NCBI GenBank assembly: GCA_903905455.1
Contig: CAIVGN010000107.1
Coordinates: 1 to 64,000 of the forward strand
Origin: an uncultured Archangium sp.
GTDB lineage: Bacteria > Myxococcota > Myxococcia > Myxococcales > Myxococcaceae
DNA length: 64,000 nt
Direction: 5' to 3'
Made by a program: the position numbers and the translations under genes. The notes under the pieces were generated by a model that saw only the letters and a list, made by a program, of their open reading frames with translations, had not been told where the DNA came from and ran no database searches. How positions within the stretch are numbered: position 1 is the first letter of the stretch; each line of letters opens with the position of its first letter. Shown in pieces: positions 49,778-57,331 of this stretch.

Positions 49778-50601
49778 ACCAGGTCGCCGCGCCGGAAGTT
49801 GACGTAGCCAATGCTCGCCGCGAGCGTGCCCAGGGCCGCCGGGTAGACCATGGAGTAGATGATGAAGTTCGGCCCGCCAAACCAATCGTAGATGACGAAG
49901 GCCGCCGGCCCGAAGACCACCAGCTGCGGGTCGAAGAGCATCAGCGCGCCGGTGCGGAAGACCTGCAGGGGGTTGATCAACGCAATGGCCACCACCGTCT
50001 CGGCCGGCACCCGGCCCTGGATCATCACCCCCAGGAGGATGAGGTCGAGGAACAGCAGGCAGGTCAGCCACAGCACGAAGGCCGAGCCCTGGGCCACGTC
50101 CGTCGAGCGCGCGAACGTCGAGAGCATCATCCCCAGGCCCAGGAAGCACCACGACATGGCCGCGAGCTGGCCGGTGTAGATGCCGAACATCCGCCAGGGT
50201 ACCTCGATGTCCTTGAACGTCGCCCAGGCCGCCGCGCCCGCCATCGCCAGGAACACCGGCAGGAACACCGTGAAGAACCGCCCCACGATGCGCCCCCAGT
50301 ACCAACTCGAGAGCGAGACCGGCAGCGACAGCAGGTACTCGAAGACGCCCGCCTCGCGGTCACCGGCCACGCTGCGCACCGTCGTCAACAAGATGAAGAT
50401 GGGCATGATGGCCATCGCCAGCTGGATGTACGTCACCAGCAGCCGCGAGAGCCCCATGAAGCCCAAGACCCGCGACTCGGTCACCCCGAAGGCGAAGAAC
50501 GCCGCGACGATGCCGCCGAAGATCAGCGAGTAGACGAAGAACCACTTCGCCCTGATGGATTCGGCGATGTCGAGGCGGGCGGTGAGCGCGAGGTGTCCCA
50601 T
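49774..50601 (-). CDS. nosY: ABC transporter permease NosY
   Basis: The 275-residue ABC-2 type permease has six hydrophobic segments and the family segment TVRSVAGDREAGVFEYLLSLP. With NosF it forms an ABC exporter thought to move a sulphur-containing or other maturation species for the CuZ centre of NosZ. It ends overlapping the second nosD. It follows nosL by 15 bases. Confidence 0.92.
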   Translation of the reverse strand: MGHLALTARLDIAESIRAKWFFVYSLIFGGIVAAFFAFGVTESRVLGFMGLSRLLVTYIQLAMAIMPIFILLTTVRSVAGDREAGVFEYLLSLPVSLSSWYWGRIVGRFFTVFLPVFLAMAGAAAWATFKDIEVPWRMFGIYTGQLAAMSWCFLGLGMMLSTFARSTDVAQGSAFVLWLTCLLFLDLILLGVMIQGRVPAETVVAIALINPLQVFRTGALMLFDPQLVVFGPAAFVIYDWFGGPNFIIYSMVYPAALGTLAASIGYVNFRRGDLV

Positions 50602-50616
50602 GGGGTGCTCCGTGGA

Positions 50617-51099
50617 TCAGTGGGTGTGGGCGGCCGCGCGGACCTGCGCGCGCTGCGTGGGGAGATCGTTGCCCGTGGGCCCCGGGTCGACGGCGCCGAA
50701 GTTGAACCCCATCGGCGTGGGCGGGCCCGGCACGTAGCGGGCCGTGCGCCCGTCGATGAAGGCGCCGTCGGTGCGGCGCGCCACCCAGAGCTCGGTCTTC
50801 GGGTCGTCCGCCCATGGCTGGGTGTCGAGCCACTTGAGCGCGCAGCCGACGTCGTCGAACTTGGTCACGTCGTGCCGCGGGCCCCCGCGGACTTGTGCCG
50901 CGTAGTGCGGGTCGCTGATCACCATGCCGCAGGCGCGGCAGGCGTCGCGATCCCATTTGATCTCCACCGGGCCCGTGGACGGGGTGTTGGTGCAGGCGGT
51001 GAGGAGCAGGAGGAGGGGGAGGGGGAGGAGTGTGAGGCTGAGGTGGGGTTGGCCCCTCACCCCGGCCCTCGCCCCGCTGGCGCAGGGCGAGGGAGTCAT
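50617..51099 (-). CDS. nosL: Copper chaperone lipoprotein NosL
   Basis: The 160-residue protein has a long leader and the lipobox LLTAC, then DACRACGMVISDP with the Cys and Met ligands that bind Cu(I). A C-terminal NosL fold (FDDVGCALKWL) follows. It delivers copper to NosZ. The first 17 residues are encoded by a dispersed GC-rich repeat, so the true start may be GTG 51060, which would leave a normal signal peptide. ATG 51099 overlaps the nosF stop. Confidence 0.88.
   Translation of the reverse strand: MTPSPCASGARAGVRGQPHLSLTLLPLPLLLLLTACTNTPSTGPVEIKWDRDACRACGMVISDPHYAAQVRGGPRHDVTKFDDVGCALKWLDTQPWADDPKTELWVARRTDGAFIDGRTARYVPGPPTPMGFNFGAVDPGPTGNDLPTQRAQVRAAAHTH
51051..51095 (+). repeat. Dispersed GC-rich repeat, copy 8, at the nosF-nosL junction
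   Basis: It runs from ggcccctcaccccgg to gcagggcgagggag. It ends one base before the nosF stop and is read in frame as the N terminus of NosL. Confidence 0.85.
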
Positions 51100-51974
51100 G
51101 AGACGACCCGCAGGGCCGGCTCGGCAGGGCCTTCTTCGAGCGACACGCGGGTCAACAGCCCCACGTACCGCGAGAGCATGCCCATGAAGCGCAGGCGATC
51201 CGCGCCGGCCACCGTGCCCGACCAGCTCACCCCGTCGTTGCCCTCGGAGAAGCCCCACTCGCGCAGGGCCTTCGCCACCGCGGCGTCGGGGCGGCGCAGG
51301 GTCACCTCGGTGCGCAGCACCCCGGTCAACGGCGCGTCGGCCACCTTGTCGTCGAGCACCACCTTGCCGCGGTCGAGCTCGATGACCCGGTTCACCAGGG
51401 CCGCCACTTCGTCGAGCCGGTGGCTGGAGATGATCATCGTGGCCTTCGACGCCCGCTCCGCCAGCAGCGAGAAGAAGACGTGCCGCGCCTCCGGGTCGAG
51501 GTTCGCAGCGGGCTCGTCCATGATGAGCAGCTCGGCGTCGCGCCCCAGGGCAATGGCGATGAGCAGCTTCTGCTTCTGCCCCCCCGAGAGCTTGAAGAAG
51601 GGCTGCTGCGCGAAGAGCTTCACGTCGAGCCCCAGGCGCGTGGCGATGGCCTCGATGGCCGCCACCTTCGTGCCCGAGACCGCGGCCGAGAACCGCAGCA
51701 GCTCCTTGACCGGCATCTTCAGCGGGGGCGGCAGCTGCGGCACGAAGCCCACCTTCTTGAGCACCTCGCTGCGGTGGGCCCGGGGGCTCTTGCCGTCGAT
51801 CTCCACCGCGCCCGCGAAGGTGTACTCGCCGAGCATGCAGCGGATCATCGTGGTCTTGCCCGCCCCGTTGGAGCCGACCAGGGCGATGCGCTCGCCGGCC
51901 TCGACGTCGAGCTCCAGCGCGTCGAGCACCTTGAGCTTCTTGAAGACCTTCGTGAGCGCCTTGAGGCTGATCAT
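51096..51974 (-). CDS. nosF: ABC transporter ATPase NosF
   Basis: The 292-residue ATPase has Walker A GSNGAGKTT near residue 36, the signature LSGGQKQKL near 129, and Walker B LLIMDEPAANLDPE. It pairs with NosY. The C-terminal 70 residues after the ATPase core form the NosF-type regulatory extension. It is downstream of nosH by four bases. Confidence 0.93.
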   Translation of the reverse strand: MISLKALTKVFKKLKVLDALELDVEAGERIALVGSNGAGKTTMIRCMLGEYTFAGAVEIDGKSPRAHRSEVLKKVGFVPQLPPPLKMPVKELLRFSAAVSGTKVAAIEAIATRLGLDVKLFAQQPFFKLSGGQKQKLLIAIALGRDAELLIMDEPAANLDPEARHVFFSLLAERASKATMIISSHRLDEVAALVNRVIELDRGKVVLDDKVADAPLTGVLRTEVTLRRPDAAVAKALREWGFSEGNDGVSWSGTVAGADRLRFMGMLSRYVGLLTRVSLEEGPAEPALRVVS

Positions 51975-51978
51975 TGCT

Positions 51979-52974
51979 TCACTCCTCCTGCTTCTTCGGG
52001 CCGCGGGGCGTGCGGGTGACGCCGGTGATGGAGAAGGTGAGCGCGCCGCCCTGGCACACGTCGATGCACATGCCGCAGCGGGTGCAGTCAGGGCCGATGT
52101 CGAGGTGCTCGGAGGTCGCGCGACCCTTGATGATGTGGTCGAGCACGTGCGGCACGAGGCACACCTTGCGGCACTCGCCTTCGTGCACGCACTTCTCGAG
52201 GTCGTAGTGCACCTTCACCGGGGAGAACGTGCCCACCACCCCGTAGGTCAGGCCGATGGGGCACAGGTACCGGCACCACGCGCGGCGCGAGTAGAAGACC
52301 TCGAAGGCCAGCAGCGCCAACACCCAGCCGAAGGCCAGGCCCGGGCCGTAGATCAACGAGCGCGAGACGATGCCCGTGGGCGAGATGGTCTCGTAGACCG
52401 TGTACCCCGTGCCGTAGGCCAGCAGCGCGAAGGTGGCCCAGATGACGGTGCGCAGCCCGCGGTGCAGCGGGTGGTCCTTCACGATCTTCTTCTTCGCCAG
52501 GAACAGGTGGAGCTTCTCCGCCCACTCCGAGAGGAAATGGTACGGGCACACCCACGAGCAGAAGCTCCGGCCGCCCAGCAGGAACCACACCGCGCCCACC
52601 GTCGCCGTGCCGATGAGCAGGTTCACGATGATGTGCTTGTGCGCCAGCATCAGCCCCAGCGCTGCGTTCAGGTCGATCATGTGAAAGCCGAGGAAGCGGC
52701 TGCCGGTCAGCGAGCCCTCCACCAGCTGCACGTCGATCCAATACGAGAGCGCGAACATGAGGTTGACGCTGATCAGCACCGCCCAGCGTCGCCGGGTCCA
52801 CACGGCGCGCCGGCGGTGGGCTTCCTCAGCGGCCTGCAGGTCCACGTAGTCCTGCTTGGTGAGCTTCTGGGTGGCGTGGAGCCGCTTCGCGCCCGGGGTG
52901 AAGTCTTCGGGCTCGGGCTTCTTCGGCTCGCCGCCGAACATCAGGCGCAGCTGGTCCAGGGTCCGGTTCTTCAT
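51979..52974 (-). CDS. nosH: NosH/NapH-type polyferredoxin membrane protein
   Basis: The 331-residue protein has four or more membrane helices and the NapH-type loop motifs CSWVCPYHF and CRYLCPIGL, each giving CxxxCP. C-terminal 4Fe-4S clusters follow (CVHEGECRKVC and CTRCGMCIDVC). It probably accepts electrons from the quinol pool and passes them toward NosZ via NosG and the cytochromes, replacing NosR in clade II systems. Its start overlaps the nosG stop by four bases. Confidence 0.88.
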   Translation of the reverse strand: MKNRTLDQLRLMFGGEPKKPEPEDFTPGAKRLHATQKLTKQDYVDLQAAEEAHRRRAVWTRRRWAVLISVNLMFALSYWIDVQLVEGSLTGSRFLGFHMIDLNAALGLMLAHKHIIVNLLIGTATVGAVWFLLGGRSFCSWVCPYHFLSEWAEKLHLFLAKKKIVKDHPLHRGLRTVIWATFALLAYGTGYTVYETISPTGIVSRSLIYGPGLAFGWVLALLAFEVFYSRRAWCRYLCPIGLTYGVVGTFSPVKVHYDLEKCVHEGECRKVCLVPHVLDHIIKGRATSEHLDIGPDCTRCGMCIDVCQGGALTFSITGVTRTPRGPKKQEE

Positions 52975-53786
52975 GACGCGCTCCAGGTCTTGCGGGCGTC
53001 GATGACGATGGCGGCGGGCTCGGCGGGGCACATCATCTCGCACACCCCGCAGCCCACGCAGGGCTCGTGCACCACCGGGGTCGGCTTGCCGCCCACGTCT
53101 TCGATGCTGATGGCGCCCTTGATGGGACACTCGCGCACGCACAGGTCGCAGCGCTCGAGCTCGTAGTCGTGGTCGCGCACCGGCTGCGGCTTCCAGCGGT
53201 CCACCTCCGACCAGCGCTTGTGGCCGCGGAACGAGCCGCCCCGCGCCGAGCCCTTCACCCCTTCCCCGCGCACCGAGAGGCACGCCTCGGGCCGCGCCAG
53301 CCGCGCCACGCCCATGCGCTCGGTGATCTGCAGCGTGGGCTCGGGCTCGTGTTCCTTGGCCAGCAGCACCGGGGCCGCTTCGAAGCGGGCACCTGGCCGC
53401 GGCTGGAGGAAGTCGGGCTTGTGGTACGCCAGCGCGCCGGTGGGGCAGGCGAGGATGCACTGGCCCACGTCGCACGAGAAGTCGCAGGCCTGGCGCCGCG
53501 GGTCGAGGTACGGCACGCCCACCCCGAAGCCGTCGAAGAGGTCGGCCGGCTCGAGCGCGTTCACCGGGCACACCTGCACGCACTGGCCACACTTGATGCA
53601 CGACGCGAGGAAGTCGTGCTCGTCGAGCGCGCCCGGGGGCCGCAGCCGCTCGGTCTTGCGCAGCAGCACCGGCAGCAGGCCGGTCATCGACAGGCCCACC
53701 ACGCCCGCGCCCACCGCGGCCGCCTGCAACAGCTTGCGCCGCTGCTCGAGCTGGCGCGGGTCCTTCGGCTTCTTCTCGTCGCTCAT
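52971..53786 (-). CDS. nosG: NosG/NapG-type ferredoxin
   Basis: The 271-residue protein has a signal-anchor-like N terminus with an RR pair before a hydrophobic helix (about residues 16-40). Four 4Fe-4S motif sets follow: CIKCGQCVQVCP, a degenerate CDFSCDVGQCILACP, CDLCVRECP and CVGCGVCEMMCP. It is the periplasmic electron carrier of the clade II nos system, partner of NosH. It overlaps nosD and nosH at both ends. Confidence 0.88.
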   Translation of the reverse strand: MSDEKKPKDPRQLEQRRKLLQAAAVGAGVVGLSMTGLLPVLLRKTERLRPPGALDEHDFLASCIKCGQCVQVCPVNALEPADLFDGFGVGVPYLDPRRQACDFSCDVGQCILACPTGALAYHKPDFLQPRPGARFEAAPVLLAKEHEPEPTLQITERMGVARLARPEACLSVRGEGVKGSARGGSFRGHKRWSEVDRWKPQPVRDHDYELERCDLCVRECPIKGAISIEDVGGKPTPVVHEPCVGCGVCEMMCPAEPAAIVIDARKTWSAS

Positions 53787-55117
53787 GGCGTCCCCCGCTG
53801 GGGCTTGTCGAAGAGGGGCGCCTCGTCCTTCACCAACAGGTCGGGCGTGGAGAACGGGGCCAGGCGCTCGAGGAAGTCGAGGGCCTCCAGCAGCGGCGCG
53901 TTCTTGAAGAAGCGCGCGGTGGGCTCCTCCATCCAGATGCGGTCGGAGTACGCGTAGAGCTCGTACGGGGTGTCCCCCACCGCGTCCGAGTTGCGGTCGA
54001 AGCCCTGGTAGTCGTCCCAGTAATTGCCGCGGTAGACGTGGTTGCCTTCGACGCCGCCGCTCTGCGCGGCCACCGGGTCGATGTTCCCCTCGAAGATGTT
54101 GCCCTCGATGGTGGTGCCCGGCTTGTCGCCCAGGAAGTTGAGGCCCACGCCGTTGTAGGCGATGCGGTTGTCCTTGATGCTGATGGTCGAGTCGGGCTCG
54201 AAGGGCGAGAGGTCCGAGCCGATGCCCACCGCGCAGTAGACGACGGAGTTGCCCTCGACCACCGAGTTCGAGGCCTCCTTGAAGCCGATGCCCAGGCCGG
54301 TGGCCCCGACCGAGTGGCTGATCAGGTTGCGGCGGATCTCGACCCCGTCCGTGTACATCACGTAGATGCCCACCGAGTTGTCGTCGTACTCGTTGTCTTC
54401 GACGACGTTGTGTTGGGCATACATGAAGTGCAGCGAGTAGCGGCCGCGCTTGCCCACGTTCTTGCGGATGACGTTGTCGTTCGAGTACCAGACCACCACG
54501 TCGCGCGAGTCCACGACCACGTTCTGTTCGACCACGTTCTTCATCGAGTACCAGAGGCGGATGGCGTCGCCCCGCAGCCCCAGGGTGCGGTCGAGGGAAC
54601 GGATGTGATTCCTGCGCACCACGTTCTCGTTCGACTGCTTGAGGTCGATGCCGAAGAGGCAGTCTTCAAAGGCGTTGTCCTCCACCACGTTGTGGTGGCC
54701 GCGCACGTTGAGGCAGGTGTCGTCGTTGCTGTGCGAGTCGCCCGAGCCGGTGAAGGTCAGCCCGCGCAGGGTGGCGCCGCTGGTCTCCAGGGTGAACACC
54801 GTGCCCCGGCCGCCGCCGTCGATGATGGCCTTCCCGCCGCCGCCGTCGATGATCAGCTTCTTCTTCACCACCACCGGCCCCGAGTAGCGACCGGGCTTCA
54901 GCGCCAGCACTCCGCCCTCGGGCGTGGCGTCCACCAGCGCCTGCAGCCAGGGAACGTTCTTCAGCGTCGGCGCGGTGGGCAGCGGGGTCGGCTCCCACGA
55001 GGCGCCCCACTGGCCGGGCGCGGCCATGCCCGCGGGGCTCTCGCCGGGCTCACCCGGCTGGGCGGCCACCGCGAGCAGGCCCGCGAACACCAGCACGATG
55101 GCGACGCGCGCGCGCAT
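53783..55117 (-). CDS. nosD: NosD periplasmic copper-maturation protein
   Basis: The 444-residue protein has a signal peptide and the NosD beta-helix of repeated Asn-rich rungs (for example NVVEDNAFEDC, NVVEQNVVV and NVIRKNV), then GDTPYELYAY near the end. NosD is needed to assemble the CuZ centre. It is coupled to nosG (ATGA). The full-length beta-helix and operon position distinguish it from the second copy at 48494. Confidence 0.92.
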   Translation of the reverse strand: MRARVAIVLVFAGLLAVAAQPGEPGESPAGMAAPGQWGASWEPTPLPTAPTLKNVPWLQALVDATPEGGVLALKPGRYSGPVVVKKKLIIDGGGGKAIIDGGGRGTVFTLETSGATLRGLTFTGSGDSHSNDDTCLNVRGHHNVVEDNAFEDCLFGIDLKQSNENVVRRNHIRSLDRTLGLRGDAIRLWYSMKNVVEQNVVVDSRDVVVWYSNDNVIRKNVGKRGRYSLHFMYAQHNVVEDNEYDDNSVGIYVMYTDGVEIRRNLISHSVGATGLGIGFKEASNSVVEGNSVVYCAVGIGSDLSPFEPDSTISIKDNRIAYNGVGLNFLGDKPGTTIEGNIFEGNIDPVAAQSGGVEGNHVYRGNYWDDYQGFDRNSDAVGDTPYELYAYSDRIWMEEPTARFFKNAPLLEALDFLERLAPFSTPDLLVKDEAPLFDKPQRGTP

Positions 55118-55120
55118 GGC

Positions 55121-56098
55121 TCAGGCCTTCTCTCCGGCGTCGGCCAGCTCGTGGCGGCGCCGCAGCACGGCCACCAACATCAACACCGTCACCGCCGCCA
55201 GCAGCGCGAAGGCGGTGGTGGGGTACGAGTGCGTGGAGAACTGCGCCACCTTCCCGTCGCCGAAGACGGTGGGCATGAAGGGCTTCACGGTGAAGGCGCC
55301 CCAGGGGTGCATGTTGTGACCGAAGAAGTAGAGCCACGCCGCGAAGGCCCCGAGGAAGAACACCGGCAGCAGCGCGGGCACGATGCCCAGCACCAGCTGG
55401 AAGCCCGGCCACTTCCACGAGGCGAACGTCACCAGCACCATGAGGACGATGAGCACCACCGCCACGATGGTGGTCGCCGTGGTGAGCCGCTCCCCCCAGG
55501 TGGCGATGCGCTCCGCGTCGCGGAAGTACTTGCCCGCCTCTTCCGTGTACTCCTTGACGTGCGTCGCCAGGCGACCCTGGCCCCACACCTCGAACACCAT
55601 CCACGCGCTGACCGCCGCGAAGCCCACCCCCAGCACCAGCACCCGCACCTTCTGGGATCCGATGGCGAAGCCCAGGAGCGCCACCGCGAAGAGCCCCACG
55701 ATGTACTTGGACAGGAAGCGCTCCACAGGCGCCCCGACCCCGATGGGGTGCATGCCCACGTAGTGGTTGATGGTGTTCATCTCGTGCATGCAGTCGAGCA
55801 CCGCCTCGGGCTTGTCTTTCGGGTCGGCCTTTTCGATGTCCCCTTCGCCCGAGCGCCAGCCGAGGTCTTCCTGCTGCGTCTCCTGGCCCAGGCGGCTGCC
55901 CTTGGGCACCGTGGTGCAACCGTTGGTGACGCCGGTGAAGCCAAACATGATGCGGATGCCGTCGGGGAACGCGTCGGGCGGGTAGTTCGGCGCGGTCAAC
56001 GACACCCACCACAGGGGCATGGAAGACGCCGCGATCATCGCGAAGGTCGCCGCGACGGCGAGCAGGCTGATCAACGGTGACTGGCGGGTGGACGGCAT
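55121..56098 (-). CDS. nosB: NosB-like clade II nos membrane protein
   Basis: The 325-residue protein has about six transmembrane helices, with a periplasmic loop after the first that contains conserved Cys (GVTNGCTTVP and LDCMHEMN) and His (NHYVGMHPIG). This matches the NosB family that lies between nosZ and nosD in clade II operons such as Wolinella. The function is not firmly known; a role in electron transfer is proposed. The symbol rests on the architecture and position. Confidence 0.72.
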   Translation of the reverse strand: MPSTRQSPLISLLAVAATFAMIAASSMPLWWVSLTAPNYPPDAFPDGIRIMFGFTGVTNGCTTVPKGSRLGQETQQEDLGWRSGEGDIEKADPKDKPEAVLDCMHEMNTINHYVGMHPIGVGAPVERFLSKYIVGLFAVALLGFAIGSQKVRVLVLGVGFAAVSAWMVFEVWGQGRLATHVKEYTEEAGKYFRDAERIATWGERLTTATTIVAVVLIVLMVLVTFASWKWPGFQLVLGIVPALLPVFFLGAFAAWLYFFGHNMHPWGAFTVKPFMPTVFGDGKVAQFSTHSYPTTAFALLAAVTVLMLVAVLRRRHELADAGEKA

Positions 56099-56180
56099 GA
56101 CGCGGCCTCGGAGGTGCTGCGGTGGATACACGCGGGGCGAGGAGGAGCCCCTCCATGCCCCGGCGTTGCTGATCAGCGGG

Positions 56181-56879
56181 TCACTTCTTCTTCGGCGCCT
56201 GCGAAGGCATCTCGAGGCGCGACATGAAGTCGACGATCGCGTCGATTTCCTTGTCGCTGTACGTCTTGATGATCTTCACCATGTCGGGGTTCGCGTTGCG
56301 GCGCTTGCCGTCACGAATGTCCGTCGCCTGGCGCAGCATGTACTTGTAATGCTGGCCCGCGAGCACCGGGTAGAACTTGTCCTTGATGCCTTCGCCGTTC
56401 TTCTGGTGGCAGGTCTCGCAGTCGCGGGCGTAGAGCTTCTTGCCCGTCTCGAGGTCCGTGCCCGGGCCCTTGCCGTTGTCGTGCGGCACCTTGAGCGTCG
56501 AGATGTACGTGGCCACGTCGGCCAGCTCCTGCGGGTCGACGAGCGTCGAGGCGAAGGGGTACATGATGGGGTTGTCCCGCAGCCCGGCGCGGATGTCGGC
56601 CATCTGCTTGATCAGCACCGTGGTGTGCTGGCCGGCGAGCTGGGGGAAGGTGCCGTCGGCCCGGCCGGCGCCGCTGGGCAGGTGGCACGCCGAGCACACC
56701 TCGAAGGCCTCCTCGCCGCGCGTGGCGTCACCCTTGAGCTTGAGCGCTTCGATCTTCTCGCCTTCCTGCGCGTTCCACTTGTAGCCCTTGCCCTCGATGC
56801 CCTCCTTCTTGGGTGCGGGCGGGCCCGCGAAGGCGGTGACGGAGACGACGGACACGAGGGCGATGAGGAGTCGGTTCAT
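56181..56879 (-). CDS. Di-haem cytochrome c of the nos operon
   Basis: The 232-residue protein has a signal peptide and two CxxCH haem sites, CSACH and CETCH, each followed by a distal Met region (YPFASTL; MVKIIKTYS). It has the layout of tandem cytochrome c4-like domains. It probably shuttles electrons to NosZ (the NosC-type role in clade II). It starts at ATG 56879, eight bases downstream of the small cytochrome gene. Confidence 0.85.
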   Translation of the reverse strand: MNRLLIALVSVVSVTAFAGPPAPKKEGIEGKGYKWNAQEGEKIEALKLKGDATRGEEAFEVCSACHLPSGAGRADGTFPQLAGQHTTVLIKQMADIRAGLRDNPIMYPFASTLVDPQELADVATYISTLKVPHDNGKGPGTDLETGKKLYARDCETCHQKNGEGIKDKFYPVLAGQHYKYMLRQATDIRDGKRRNANPDMVKIIKTYSDKEIDAIVDFMSRLEMPSQAPKKK

Positions 56880-56887
56880 GGGCGTGC

Positions 56888-57223
56888 TCACAGGCTCGAG
56901 AGGAACTGCGCCAGGGCCTTGATCTCGGTCTCGTTGACCAGCGGCATGATGCCCTTCATGGCCGCGGTGTTGCCGTTGGCGCGGGCGCCGCTCTTGATGT
57001 CCAGCATCTGGCGCTCGGCGTAGGCGGCGCTCTGGCCGGCCAGCTTCGGGTACTCGGGGAGCAGCGGGGTCTTCGCGTCCTTGCCGTGGCACGCCAGGCA
57101 GGTCTTCGTGGCGAAGAGCTTCGCGCCTTCGGCGACCAGCTTCGGATCCGGCTTCACTTCAGGCTTCTTCTCGGCGGCGACGGCCAGCGAGGGCAACGCG
57201 AGGGCGACGATCAACCACTTCAT
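56888..57223 (-). CDS. Mono-haem cytochrome c of the nos operon
   Basis: The 111-residue protein has a signal peptide (WLIVALALPSLAVA) and one haem site CLACHGKD, with a distal Met in MKGIMPLV. It is homologous in domain type to each half of the downstream di-haem protein. A 108-base gap separates it from nosZ. It is a likely electron donor of NosZ (NosC-type). Confidence 0.86.
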   Translation of the reverse strand: MKWLIVALALPSLAVAAEKKPEVKPDPKLVAEGAKLFATKTCLACHGKDAKTPLLPEYPKLAGQSAAYAERQMLDIKSGARANGNTAAMKGIMPLVNETEIKALAQFLSSL

Positions 57224-57331
57224 GGGGCGAACTCCGGAAAAGGGGGTGGGGCGTGACGTGGTGAGAGGTCTGCAGAAACCGTGCGAGGCGAGGAGCCTGG
57301 AAAGGCCCCCCGCCCCACGACGGAGGGACGG